Assembly (NCBI GenBank): GCA_031275955.1
Contig: JAISNZ010000039.1
Location: 1-36,093 of the forward strand
DNA: 36,093 nucleotides
Origin: Desulfovibrio sp.
GTDB taxonomy: Bacteria > Desulfobacterota > Desulfovibrionia > Desulfovibrionales > Desulfovibrionaceae
Direction of reading: 5' to 3'
The notes under the pieces are model-generated. The model was not told the origin of the DNA, did not search any database, and saw only the letters and a list, made by a program, of their open reading frames with translations. The position numbers were made by a program, and so were the translations under genes. This document shows, piece by piece, positions 23,991 to 33,214 of this stretch. Each line of letters opens with the position of its first letter. Position 1 is the stretch's first letter.

Positions 23991-24551
23991 GTGTTTCAGC
24001 CAACCAAGGCCGGTCCGGTCACATGGGAAGCGTTGAAGGAGGATTTGGGGCAAATTTCGAAAGAGACCCTTATCGACATGGTCAGCATGTGGATCCAGAA
24101 CTACTGGGCCTGCCAGAGCTACTGGGTGACCTTTGTGGAACGCGATTACGGTCTCAAGGCGGCGACGGACATGGACGGCGAGGTCTTTGAAAAGACCGCG
24201 CGGATTCAGGCCAGGAAACTCAAACAGTTGCTGGGGCTTGGAGATGATATGCAGGCCCTGGCCTTTGTCCTCAAACACACGACTCCCCAATGGGTTCCGG
24301 CGGGCTTTACCTGGGAATTCTTAGAGATCGAGGAAGGCTATATCACGATGCGGGTCCGCGAATGTCCCATGGGTACCTTCCGCAAGGGCCAGGGGCTGGA
24401 GCTCTTTCCCTGTAAAAACATTTCCCAACCGCTCTATACGGCCCTGGCCAAGGCCGTTAATCCGAAGATGCGGGCCGTCTGCACCCATGCGCATCCGGAT
24501 GCTCCGAAGGAAGGGGTGAACTGTGAATGGCGGTTTGAGTATGAAGCCTAG
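23991..24551 (+). CDS. DUF6125-like protein of unknown function
   Basis: The 186-residue soluble protein starts with GTG at 23991, supported by AGGAGGT five bases ahead. I recognise the pattern of the DUF6125 family: a helical N-terminal half (LIDMVSMWIQNYWACQSYWVTFVERDYGLKAA) and a C-terminal half with MRVRECPMGTFRKGQGLELFPCK and CTHAHPDAPKEGVNCEWRFEYE. Three conserved-looking cysteines (in VRECPM, FPCKN and VCTHAH) plus C179 hint at metal binding or redox, which is inference only. The family has no assigned function that I know of. It is the first gene of a run with an MFS transporter, an amidohydrolase and a CoA-transferase, so it may act on the same compound. Confidence 0.7.
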   Translation: MFQPTKAGPVTWEALKEDLGQISKETLIDMVSMWIQNYWACQSYWVTFVERDYGLKAATDMDGEVFEKTARIQARKLKQLLGLGDDMQALAFVLKHTTPQWVPAGFTWEFLEIEEGYITMRVRECPMGTFRKGQGLELFPCKNISQPLYTALAKAVNPKMRAVCTHAHPDAPKEGVNCEWRFEYEA

Positions 24552-24608
24552 GCATATTTTTTTGTGTACCGGAGGTTCTTTCATGCTGTAAAATCTGAGG
24601 AGGCTGTC

Positions 24609-25901
24609 ATGTCATATCCTGAATTGGCTGAGGATAGAAAGGCGCAGCTTATTTTTACCTTAAAGAGAAGAATTCTGCCGTTTGCCTTCTTATTGTATTT
24701 TTTTAACATGATGGACAGGATCAATGTCGGTTTCGCGGCATTGACCATGAACGCCGAACTGGGCATCACTCCGGAGCAGTACGGCACCATCGCCTCCATC
24801 TTCTTTCTGGCTTATCTCATTTTTCAGATGCCCTCCAACATGATTCTGCCCAAACTGGGCCCGAAACACTGGATTGGCTCCCTGTTCGTGGGCTGGGGTC
24901 TGGTGACGGCCCTGACGTTTTTTGCCGGCAGCCCGACTTACATATTCGTCACCCGATTCCTCATCGGCATGCTGGAGGCCGGGTTTTTCCCGGGCATGAT
25001 TTTTTATATAGCTTGCTGGTTCCCGCAGGAGGAGCGGGCTCACGCCAGCGGTCTGTTCCTGGTTTCCGCCGCCATATCGCAACTGATCTGCGCCCCCATT
25101 TCCGGCTGGATCGTCGGAAACATCAACTTCGCGGGCTATGCGGGCTGGCGCTGGCTGTTCGTCATTGAGGGCATCCCCACCATCATCGTCGGCATTTCCA
25201 TCTTCTTCTTCATGTGCAATACCCCCAGCGAAGCCAAGTGGCTCAGCGACGAGGAAAAATCCTGGCTCCTGGGCGTTCTGGAAAAGGAAAAGACCTCCCA
25301 TGACAAACGGGAAAAATCCCGCCTGCGCGATGTTTTTTTCGATCTCAAGCTCTGGCAGCTGGCCCTGGCCTATATGTTTATCCAAGGAGCCTGCCAGGCC
25401 CCGGCCTTCTGGATGCCCAAGCAGTTGCAGAGCCTGGATCCGATGCTTACGAACACCATGATCGGCTTTATCATGATGACCCCCTTTGTTATGGGCGCCC
25501 TGGCGGGCGGTCCCTGGGGCCGCCATTCGGACAGGACCGGCGAACGGAAATGGCATACCGCCATTCCTTTCCTGCTCTGCATGGTCTCTTTCCTCGGCGT
25601 GGCCTTTATCTCCTGGCTGCCCCTGCGCGTTTTCTTCCTCGGCCTTTACGGAGCGGGCATTTTTGCGGCCTACGGCCCCTTTTTCGCCGCCGCCCCGAGA
25701 CTTCTGCCGCCTGCCGGTCTGGCTGTGGGCATCGCCTTCATCAACACCTTCTCGGGCATAGGAGCCCTGTTTACCAACAAGGCCATCGGCTACTTTGAAA
25801 GCTCCTACACCACCACGCACAGCCTGCTCTTCCTGGCCGGACTCTGCCTTCTTGCCTTTCTCATGGTCATGATTACGGCAATTCCCCGAGAAGAGCGTTG
25901 A
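24609..25901 (+). CDS. MFS transporter, anion:cation symporter (ACS) type
   Basis: The 430-residue membrane protein has twelve predicted membrane segments in two halves with a central charged loop (SDEEKSWLLGVLEKEKTSHDKREKSRLRD). Features typical of the ACS group (hexuronate, galactonate, phthalate, tartrate uptake) are YFFNMMDRINVGFAALTMNAELG at the first helix, TRFLIGMLEAGFFPGMIFYIACWFP, and GPWGRHSDRTGERKWH in the second half. The ATG at 24609 has GAGGAGG six bases upstream; the GTG at 24564 is less likely. It would bring an organic anion into the cell by proton symport, probably the substrate for the following amidohydrolase and CoA-transferase. Confidence 0.88.
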   Translation: MSYPELAEDRKAQLIFTLKRRILPFAFLLYFFNMMDRINVGFAALTMNAELGITPEQYGTIASIFFLAYLIFQMPSNMILPKLGPKHWIGSLFVGWGLVTALTFFAGSPTYIFVTRFLIGMLEAGFFPGMIFYIACWFPQEERAHASGLFLVSAAISQLICAPISGWIVGNINFAGYAGWRWLFVIEGIPTIIVGISIFFFMCNTPSEAKWLSDEEKSWLLGVLEKEKTSHDKREKSRLRDVFFDLKLWQLALAYMFIQGACQAPAFWMPKQLQSLDPMLTNTMIGFIMMTPFVMGALAGGPWGRHSDRTGERKWHTAIPFLLCMVSFLGVAFISWLPLRVFFLGLYGAGIFAAYGPFFAAAPRLLPPAGLAVGIAFINTFSGIGALFTNKAIGYFESSYTTTHSLLFLAGLCLLAFLMVMITAIPREER

Positions 25902-25944
25902 AAGGCGCGTAAGCCATGCTTGTCATGCGCGCAGGAGGTTTGTC

Positions 25945-27549
25945 ATGTTCTTTGCGGAAAAGATTTTTAAAAACGCCCGCGTGGCGACCCTGAATCCGGA
26001 GATGCCCTGGGCTCAGGCCGTGGCCGTCACCGGGGGCGTCATTGTGGGCGTCGGAGACAACGAGGAAATGGAGGCCCTCAAGGGATCGCGGACCGCCGTC
26101 ATGGATCTTGAGGGACATTTCATGATGCCGGGTTTCAATGACTGTCACTGCCATCTGCTGCAACAGGGGCTTTCTTTTCTCAATGTCGATCTGACGCCCG
26201 ATGCGGCCCCGGATCTGGAAACCCTGAAGCGCCGCATCGCTGAACGGGCGGCCAAGGTCGGCCCCGGCAAGTGGATTATCGGCTGGGGACATAATGAAAC
26301 CATGATGAAGGAGCGCCGGCAGCCGACCAAGGAGGAGCTGTCCGAGGCGGCGCCCCACAATCCCGTTTTTCTGACCCGTTCCTGTATTCACATGTCCGTG
26401 GCCAACCTGATGGCCTTGCGGATTGCGGGTGTTACCGACGATACCCCGGACCCCTATGGCGGGATTATCGACAGGGGTTCCAGGGGCGGAATCACCGGGC
26501 TTTTGAAGGAGAGCGCCCAGAATCTGGTCAAGCGGCATATCCCCCGGCCGCAGAAGAAGGAGATTGTCGAGGGCATAACCCTCGGCAGCCGGGCCTTTGT
26601 CCAGAGGGGCATTACCAGCATCACCGACGCAAGCCTCCTGATCGACGTGGACGGCGAACTGGAGGGCTGGTTTGAGGCCGCGGTCAATGGGGCACTGACT
26701 TTGCGCTGCACCACCTCCATGGGAGAGGGCGTCGCCGCCAGAGCTTACGAAGTGGGACTGCTGTCAGGCTATGGAAACTCCATGCACCGTTTCGGTCCGG
26801 TGAAATTGTTCATGGACGGCAACATTGGGGCGAAGACGGCGGCTCTTACCTCGCCCTTTCTCCAGCCGCCTTACGGCTGCGGAGTGACTTACATGGAAGA
26901 GGAGGATCTGCGGGCCAGGGTAAAAAAATATCACAACGCCGGCTATCAGCTGATGATCCACGCCATTGGCGACCGGGCGGGGGATATGGTGCTGGATGCC
27001 TACGAGGCCGCTCTGAATGACAACCCAAGGCCCAATCACCGCCACCGCATTGAGCATGTGACCCTCGGCTCCAGAAATATTCCCCGCATCAGGAGTCTGG
27101 GGGTCTGCCTGACCCTGCAGCCCGCTTTTATCTATTATTTCGGGGCGGATTTCACCGCCAATGTGGGAGCGGAACGTGCCGCCAAGACCATGGCCACCCG
27201 CATGGCCCAGGACAGCGGGGCAATCTGGGGCATCAGCACCGACTGCCCCTGCATTGACGCCCATCCCAGATATACCCTGTACGGGGCCTTGTCCCGCAAG
27301 GTGGGACCCACAGGGGAAATTCTCGGGCCGGAAGAAATCATCACCATGGAGGAAGCCCTGGCGGCCTATACCAGGAGCGGCGCCTACCTGACCTTTGAAG
27401 AGGACCGCAAGGGCGTCATCAGACCCGGCATGCTGGCGGATTTCGCCGTCCTGTCCCTCAATCTGTTCGATCTGCGGGATATCGGCCAACTGCTCGACAT
27501 GGAGGTTCTGCACACCATTGTCGGCGGCAGAGTCGTCTACAGCAAGTAA
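25945..27549 (+). CDS. Metal-dependent amidohydrolase (YtcJ-like, amidohydrolase 3)
   Basis: The 534-residue protein has the amidohydrolase TIM-barrel with the full ligand set: H68/H70 in FNDCHCHLLQ, K287 in VKLFMDGNIGAKTA (the carbamylated lysine place), H339 in MIHAIGDRA, H371 in HRIEHVTLGS and D433 in STDCPC. N- and C-terminal beta-sandwich strands (KIFKNARVATLNPEM; RPGMLADFAVLSLN) complete the fold. YtcJ-like enzymes hydrolyse amide or ester bonds of varied small molecules, and their substrates are mostly unknown. AGGAGGT lies six bases before the ATG. It sits between the MFS transporter and the CoA-transferase, which suggests that it frees a carboxylic acid that is then activated as a CoA thioester. 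Confidence 0.88.
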   Translation: MFFAEKIFKNARVATLNPEMPWAQAVAVTGGVIVGVGDNEEMEALKGSRTAVMDLEGHFMMPGFNDCHCHLLQQGLSFLNVDLTPDAAPDLETLKRRIAERAAKVGPGKWIIGWGHNETMMKERRQPTKEELSEAAPHNPVFLTRSCIHMSVANLMALRIAGVTDDTPDPYGGIIDRGSRGGITGLLKESAQNLVKRHIPRPQKKEIVEGITLGSRAFVQRGITSITDASLLIDVDGELEGWFEAAVNGALTLRCTTSMGEGVAARAYEVGLLSGYGNSMHRFGPVKLFMDGNIGAKTAALTSPFLQPPYGCGVTYMEEEDLRARVKKYHNAGYQLMIHAIGDRAGDMVLDAYEAALNDNPRPNHRHRIEHVTLGSRNIPRIRSLGVCLTLQPAFIYYFGADFTANVGAERAAKTMATRMAQDSGAIWGISTDCPCIDAHPRYTLYGALSRKVGPTGEILGPEEIITMEEALAAYTRSGAYLTFEEDRKGVIRPGMLADFAVLSLNLFDLRDIGQLLDMEVLHTIVGGRVVYSK

Positions 27550-27585
27550 CCCCCTGCGCCTGTGCGCGGGAAAGGAGAGCGCAGC

Positions 27586-28815
27586 GTGAGTTCCTCCGGA
27601 AAACCTCTTGCCGGTATCCGCATTCTTGATCTGACCTGGGTGTATTCAGGCCCGTACTGCACGTCCCTGCTGCTCGATCTTGGGGCGGAGGTCATCAAAA
27701 TCGAAGGTCCGGATTTCGGCGATCACACCCGGACCTTCCCGCCCTTCAAAAACGGCGGCAGCGGATATTTCTACGCGCTCAACAGGGGGAAAAAGTCTCT
27801 GGCCCTGAATCTGAAAACAGAGCGGGGCAAGGAGCTTTTTTCCCGGCTGAGCGAAAAATGCGATATGGTGGTGGAAAATTTTGTCCCCGGCGTCCTGGAA
27901 CGCATGGGCCTCGGCTACGAAAGGCTAAAGCGGCACAATCCCCGCCTGATTTACGGCTCCATTCACGGTTTTGGCTCCTGGGGTCCCTATTCCTCCTGGC
28001 CCTGCGTGGACCCTGTGGCCCAGGCCATGGGCGGACTGATGGATCAAAGCGGATTCCCCGGCGGGCCGCCGGTGAAAACCGGCCCTGCCGTGGCGGACGC
28101 GGTGGCGGGCACCTATCTTGCCCTCGGCCTGGTGGCTGCTGTCCTGGAAAGGGAAAAGACCGGACTGGGCCGGCGGGTGGAAGTATCCATGCACGACGCC
28201 GTTTTTTCCGTCCTGGAGGAATCCGTCGTCCGGGCCGGCATGACCGGAAACGCCCTTCCCCGGCGGGGCAATACCGACCCCCTGGGTGCGCCCTGGGACG
28301 CCTTTGCCACTGCCGACGGCAAGTGGATCATGGTCTGCTCGCTGGGGGCGGATCGCTTTGACAAAATCTACCGCTTGCTGGGCCGTGAGGATATCGCCGA
28401 AAAATTCGGTGGCGATGCGGAAGAGGATTTCGCCAGGCGTTCGGAAAATCTGGCGGAATTGAATGCGATCTTTTCCGGATACGCAAGGACCAGGACAGCG
28501 GCCCAACTTGTCGAAACCTTGCATTCCCTGCGCATTCCCTGCGGCATTGTGAAGGATGTCGTGGAACTGCTTGACGATCCCCACCTGGCGGAAAGAAATA
28601 TGGTTGTCCCCATTGATCACCCCAGGCTGGGCAAAATCAGGACATACAACAACCCCATCATGTTTGACCAAAAAAGCCTGGGCATCCGGCCCGGCGAAAA
28701 TCCCCTGGACCCGGAACTGGGCGCGGACAGCGCGGATATCCTCGCCGGGTGGCTCGGCCTGACGGAGGAAGAAATCCGGACTTTGGCGCGGAAGAAGATC
28801 CTCTGGAAGTCTTAA
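27586..28815 (+). CDS. Class III CoA-transferase (CaiB/BaiF family)
   Basis: The 409-residue protein shows the family III fold: GIRILDLTWVYSGPYCTSLLLDLGAEVIKIEGPDFGDHTR, NRGKKSLALNLKTERG, VVENFVPGVLERMGLGYE, and the active-site region VKTGPAVADAVAGTYLALGL, where the aspartate of VADA matches the catalytic Asp169 of formyl-CoA transferase. It would move CoA between carboxylic acids such as succinate, oxalate, carnitine or aromatic acids. I start at the GTG 27586, with AAAGGAG eight bases upstream, 36 bases after the amidohydrolase. Enzymes of this family often act in anaerobic breakdown of acids; the acid here is unknown. Repeat copy C follows. Confidence 0.9.
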   Translation: MSSSGKPLAGIRILDLTWVYSGPYCTSLLLDLGAEVIKIEGPDFGDHTRTFPPFKNGGSGYFYALNRGKKSLALNLKTERGKELFSRLSEKCDMVVENFVPGVLERMGLGYERLKRHNPRLIYGSIHGFGSWGPYSSWPCVDPVAQAMGGLMDQSGFPGGPPVKTGPAVADAVAGTYLALGLVAAVLEREKTGLGRRVEVSMHDAVFSVLEESVVRAGMTGNALPRRGNTDPLGAPWDAFATADGKWIMVCSLGADRFDKIYRLLGREDIAEKFGGDAEEDFARRSENLAELNAIFSGYARTRTAAQLVETLHSLRIPCGIVKDVVELLDDPHLAERNMVVPIDHPRLGKIRTYNNPIMFDQKSLGIRPGENPLDPELGADSADILAGWLGLTEEEIRTLARKKILWKS

Positions 28816-28823
28816 GGCAAATT

Positions 28824-28930
28824 ACCATTGAAAATGTATAAGTCGCGCTGCAAGGATTTGCCCGCAAATTCTTGCGGCGCAACAGGAGCAGACCGGCTGG
28901 CCGCAGGCGGACCGCTTCAAGCGTAAAATG
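28824..28930 (+). repeat. Palindromic intergenic repeat, family 2, copy C
   Basis: The copy starts ATTGAAAATGTATA, followed by GCGCTGCAAGGATTTGC and GCAAATTCTTGCGGCGC. The last two form a long dyad, with GCGC and AAGGATTTGC pairing across CC with one mismatch. It keeps the ACCGCTTCAAGC tail found in copy B, but the final GC hairpin is altered. It lies between the CoA-transferase and the EamA gene, in the same orientation as A, B and D. Confidence 0.7.
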
Positions 28931-29027
28931 CATAGAGCGCTTTCAGGTCGCAATCTTCAGCGGCGAAAGGTCCGGGAGTTGTCGCCCGCCTCCCGCCGGG
29001 ATGCGGGCGACAACGGAGGAACGCGCG

Positions 29028-29876
29028 ATGACGCTCCATAGGAGAAGCCTTCTGTACCTGGCTCTGGCCTCCCTCCTCTGGAGCGCCTCCGGGATTGTCA
29101 TCAAGACCGTGGACTGGAGTCCTCTGGCCATTGCCTCCGTCCGCGGTTTGTTCGCGGCCGCCACCGTCGCCTTTCTGGGCCGGAAAAGCCTGTCCCCCCG
29201 CCCGCCCTCGCCCGCCCAGATCGGCCTGTCTCTGCTGCTGGCTCTTCTGGCTCTGGCCACCATCTTTGCCACCAAGTTGACCACAGCCGCCAACGCCATT
29301 CTTCTGCAATACACCGCTCCGGTCTGGGTGGCGCTCCTCGCGCCCCTTTTTCTGGGGGAACGGACCAGTCCGCGGGACTGGCTTTTTATTGTCCTGATCT
29401 TCTGCGGCATGGCACTCTTCTTTCTGGATGCCCTGTCTCCGGAGGGAATGTGGGGCATCCTTGTCGCCGCCGCCGGCGGCGCGGTCTATGCGGGAGTCAT
29501 TCTGATCCTGCGCCGGATGCCCGATGAGCGGCGGGTCGCGGGCACGGTATACGCCAATGCGCTTCTCGCCCTTTTGGGCATCCTTGCCTGGCGGCCTCCC
29601 TGGCCTTCGGCCGGGGATCTTCTGGTGCTCGCCCTGGCGGGAATTTTCCAGATAGGCCTGGCCTTCTATCTGTTTACCCTGGCTAGCCGGGGCGTGACTG
29701 CCCTGGAAATGGTCCTTGTAACCGTGCTGGAACCCATCCTCAACCCCCTGTGGGTATATCTGGGCATCGGCGAACTGCCCGGCGCCTGGGCCGTGCCCGG
29801 CGGAATCATGGTCTTGGGGACGGTCAGCCTGTGGGGCGTCCACAAAGCCCGAAACTCTTCCCGCAACTTGCCGTGA
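29028..29876 (+). CDS. EamA/DMT family transporter
   Basis: The 282-residue protein has ten predicted membrane segments in two repeated halves of the drug/metabolite transporter family: LALASLLWSASGIVIKTVDWSPLAIASVRGLFAA in the first, and NAILLQYTAPVWVALLAPLFLGE with ALEMVLVTVLEPILNPLWVYLGIGE, typical of EamA ends of each half. Members export amino acids, nucleotides or other small metabolites. I start at the ATG 29028, with GGAGG eight bases before; the track start at 28872 lies in repeat copy C. It stands between repeat copies C and D and may be its own transcription unit. Its substrate is not predictable. Confidence 0.88.
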   Translation: MTLHRRSLLYLALASLLWSASGIVIKTVDWSPLAIASVRGLFAAATVAFLGRKSLSPRPPSPAQIGLSLLLALLALATIFATKLTTAANAILLQYTAPVWVALLAPLFLGERTSPRDWLFIVLIFCGMALFFLDALSPEGMWGILVAAAGGAVYAGVILILRRMPDERRVAGTVYANALLALLGILAWRPPWPSAGDLLVLALAGIFQIGLAFYLFTLASRGVTALEMVLVTVLEPILNPLWVYLGIGELPGAWAVPGGIMVLGTVSLWGVHKARNSSRNLP

Positions 29877-29934
29877 CCGCGCCGGGTCTCCTTTCTGGTT
29901 CATCCGGTCGAAGGATACTTTTGGCAAAAAACGT

Positions 29935-29993
29935 GGACATGGTTTCCACTTGAGAGTCCGCCTCAAGACTTTCAAGGAGGAAAAACCATGTCC
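29935..29993 (+). promoter_or_regulatory. Dyad enclosing a ribosome site and ATG
   Basis: The perfect 11-base inverted repeat GGACATGGTTT / AAACCATGTCC closes a 59-base segment that also has an inner CTTGAG/CTCAAG stem and a strong AAGGAGG. In RNA the outer stem would bury the ATG at 29988. This could be a translation-control hairpin or a structured end of a lost insertion sequence; I cannot decide between them from sequence. Confidence 0.4.
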
Positions 29994-30263
29994 CCGTGTC
30001 AAGCCCCCAAATACCGGACCAGATCAAACGGGAGTTTCCCGGGTTGCCATAGTGTCCTGCGCGCACGCCTGCCGCCTGTTGTTTTCCGCGGGGAATGCCC
30101 CGGGGGAACCCGGCCTTGTCAAAAAAAGAAAAAGGCGTATACAGAAGGTGCGCTGTTCTCTCAAGGATTTGCCTGCAAATCCTTGCCGCGGAACAAGGCG
30201 GGCTTTGCCCGCCGCAAGCGGACTGTTTCAGGCCTTATTGCTCCAAGGCGCAAGGCGCGATAA
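29988..30263 (+). pseudogene. Short ORF, possible 5' remnant of an IS transposase
   Basis: A 91-codon frame starts six bases after AAGGAGG. The first residues MSPCQAPKYRTRSN resemble the N-terminus of some IS5-group transposases (a PKYRT-N pattern), but the similarity ends after about 15 residues. The rest runs through an A-rich stretch and repeat copy D as Arg/Lys-rich sequence. Its TAA overlaps the ATG of the next gene by one base, probably by chance. The reading as a cut transposase gene is a guess from memory of the family; it could also be a spurious ORF. Confidence 0.25.
30148..30240 (+). repeat. Palindromic intergenic repeat, family 2, copy D
   Basis: The copy has GCGCTGTTCTCTC, then AAGGATTTGC and GCAAATCCTT separated by CT, CCGCGGAACAAGG, and the perfect hairpin GGCGGGC-TTT-GCCCGCC. 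It shares a long identical stretch with copy A. The left ATTGAAAA part is missing or diverged. Its minus strand again encodes RRAKPALFRGKDL. Confidence 0.75.
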
Positions 30264-31465
30264 TGGATCTTCCACTCCGGCACAATCCCGACGACTGCAC
30301 CGCCTGCGCCATCTGCACGGTGCATTGCCCTGTGGCCGGGGCGACCCTGAAATTCCGGGGACCCAGGCTTACCGGCCCCGCCTACGAGCGGTTCCGCCTT
30401 CTGGGTTTTGGCGATGACGCCGCCCTGGAATATTGCTCCAACTGCAAAAATTGCGACATCGCCTGCCCCTCGGGGGTTCCCGTGGCCGCCTTTACCATGC
30501 TGGCCAGGGCCGCCCGGAGCGGGAAGCGCAAGCCCCCCCTGGGCGAATATCTGACAGGCTATTCCGGCACCCTGGGAGAACTGGCCCGCTTTTTCCCCGC
30601 CTTTTTCCTGAATTTCGTCCTGAAAAATCCTTTGTCCCGCGCCGTTCTTGACTCTATGGGCCTGGATCGCCGCGCGCCGCTGCCCTCCTTCGCCCCCCTC
30701 GCCCAGAGGCGGCGTCTGACGAAAAAACGGCCCGGCCGGCACGCCAGACAGGCGGTTCTTTTCCCCGGCTGTTTTGTCCGTTTCTACGAGCCGCGGGTGG
30801 GCCTGGATCTTGTCCGTCTGCTGGAAAAGGCGCGCTATGACGTCCTTGTGCCGAAGGAATTTGTCTGCTGCGGCCTGCCCCTTGTCACCGCCGGCCTGTA
30901 CGGGGCCGCCCTGGCCCGCGCGCGGGTCAACGGCAGGGAACTGGCCCGCTGGGCGGACCGCGGCCTTCCCGTGATTACCCCGTGTCCCAGCTGCGCCCTG
31001 ACGCTGCAGCAGGAATACCGCGACCTCTTTCCGGAGGAGGAGGACCTTTCCCGGCACGGTCCTGTGGTTTCGGAAGCCTGCGCCTTCATTCGCGCCCTGA
31101 TTGACGACGGGGAACTTTCCCTCGCCGGGGGGCGCCCCCCCCGTGAACTCCTTGCCTACCACGCCCCCTGCCATTTGCGGGCCATGGGCGGGGGGCGTCT
31201 TGCCCCGGACATCCTGAGCGCCGTTCCCGGCCTGCGCCTCAAGGACACGGACGCCGGGTGCTGCGGCATAGCCGGCAGCTATGGCCTGAAAAAGGGCAAA
31301 TACGAAATCGGCATGACCATCGGCGCGGATTTGTTCTCCGCCCTGAAGGGGAGCGGGGCCGGCCTCGCCCTGAGCGAATGCGGCACCTGCCGGGTGCAGA
31401 TGACCCACGGCAGCGGGCTGCCCGCCGCCCATCCCCTGTCCGTCCTTTCCGCCTGCCTGCCGTAG
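30263..31465 (+). CDS. glpC: GlpC-like two-cluster Fe-S oxidoreductase subunit
   Basis: The 400-residue protein has two N-terminal 4Fe-4S motifs, C12-x2-C15-x2-C18-x3-C22 (DCTACAICTVHCP) and C58-x2-C61-x2-C64-x3-C68 (YCSNCKNCDIACP). Two CCG-type domains follow: VCCGLPLVTAG with CPSCALTLQQEY, then HAPCHLRAMG with CCGIAGSYGLKK and SECGTCRVQM. This is the layout of the anaerobic glycerol-3-phosphate dehydrogenase subunit C, which passes electrons to membrane quinones, and of related LldE/HdrD-like proteins. I start at 30263 (MDLPLRHNPDDCTAC); the track's extra 56 residues come from the repeat. No glpA or glpB is adjacent, so the partner dehydrogenase is elsewhere or differs. A C8 run (31135-31142) lies in the 3' part. 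Confidence 0.8.
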   Translation: MDLPLRHNPDDCTACAICTVHCPVAGATLKFRGPRLTGPAYERFRLLGFGDDAALEYCSNCKNCDIACPSGVPVAAFTMLARAARSGKRKPPLGEYLTGYSGTLGELARFFPAFFLNFVLKNPLSRAVLDSMGLDRRAPLPSFAPLAQRRRLTKKRPGRHARQAVLFPGCFVRFYEPRVGLDLVRLLEKARYDVLVPKEFVCCGLPLVTAGLYGAALARARVNGRELARWADRGLPVITPCPSCALTLQQEYRDLFPEEEDLSRHGPVVSEACAFIRALIDDGELSLAGGRPPRELLAYHAPCHLRAMGGGRLAPDILSAVPGLRLKDTDAGCCGIAGSYGLKKGKYEIGMTIGADLFSALKGSGAGLALSECGTCRVQMTHGSGLPAAHPLSVLSACLP

Positions 31466-31498
31466 ATCCTGCCGTCATACTTCCCGCCTCCGGCGGCA

Positions 31499-31527
31499 TT
31501 TCCAAGCGGCGCCGGATGCGCTATATT
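31499..31527 (+). promoter_or_regulatory. Candidate sigma-70 promoter for ruvAB
   Basis: TTTCCA and TATATT are separated by 17 bases, with the -10 ending 20 bases before the ruvA ATG. A small GC stem (CCGCC-TCC-GGCGG, 31484-31496) lies just upstream and may end glpC transcription. The match is good at -10 and moderate at -35. Confidence 0.45.
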
Positions 31528-31547
31528 CCCCGGAACAGGGAGCGTCT

Positions 31548-32149
31548 ATGATCGCCTATCTTGAGGGCCGGGTTCTGGAGCGGACGGAAGGGTCATGCCT
31601 TGTGCTGACGGGCGGCGGCGTGGGCTATGAGGTGCATGTTCCGGCGCATGTCCTGTCCGCCCTTCCGGGGCGGGGCGGGGAGGCGCGGTTTTTCATCTGC
31701 ACGGTGGTCCGGGAAGACGCCCTGGAACTCTATGGATTCGACACCTGGGACGAGCGGGAAACCTTTCTGACGCTGACCTCCATCACCCGGGTGGGGGCGC
31801 GCACGGCCCTGGCGATCCTCTCTGTCTTCCGGCCGGATGATTTGCGCCGCCTGGTGCTGGAAGAGGATGTCGCCGCCCTGACCCGCGTGCCCGGCATCGG
31901 CAGAAAGAGCGGCCAGCAGATTTTTCTGGAGTTGCGGTACAAGCTGAAGGGGGACCCGGGAGCGGTTCCGGGGCGGGGAGCCTCCGGGGGCGGCGTTTTT
32001 GAGGATGTCGTCGCCGGTCTCGGGAATCTGGGCTATGAGCGGGAAGAGGCGGCGAAGGTGGCGCAGAAGGTCCTGGCCGCGGAGCCGGATCTTGACGCGG
32101 GCGAAGCCCTGCGCGCCGCCCTGAAGAATCTGGCCGCCGGGAGGAAGGG

Positions 32150-32153
<4 letters not shown>
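31548..32153 (+). CDS. ruvA: Holliday junction DNA helicase subunit RuvA
   Basis: The 201-residue protein is full-length RuvA. The N-terminal OB-fold begins [32 protein letters not shown] and includes [19 protein letters not shown]. The helix-hairpin-helix region has [12 protein letters not shown] and [20 protein letters not shown], and a C-terminal domain ([19 protein letters not shown]) contacts RuvB. As a tetramer it binds four-way DNA junctions and loads RuvB for branch migration. GGGAG lies five to six bases before the ATG. It overlaps ruvB by four bases. No ruvC is in the window. Confidence 0.97.
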
Positions 32154-33160
<1,007 letters not shown>

Positions 33161-33214
33161 AGCGGGTCCGCTCCTCCCGGCCGAAGCGGCCGCGGGAATC
33201 CGGCGAAGAAAAGG

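Larger units (their letters stand above)
29877..30262. other. Gap between the EamA gene and glpC-like gene
   Basis: These 386 bases hold a structured leader-like dyad (29935-29993), a short ORF that may be a transposase remnant (29988-30263), an A-rich run near 30120, and repeat copy D. No convincing promoter for the Fe-S protein gene can be named. The 56 extra codons given by the track upstream of its ATG read through the repeat and are not family-like. Confidence 0.5.

Noticed and set aside
24690-25820. A 376-codon minus-strand frame opposite the MFS transporter
   Set aside because: The plus-strand membrane protein has a clear family pattern and ribosome site; the antisense product is low in recognisable features.
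31135-31142. C8 run in the glpC-like gene as a phase-variation tract
   Set aside because: It is short, in a GC-rich metabolic gene with many G/C runs, and no surface role is expected.
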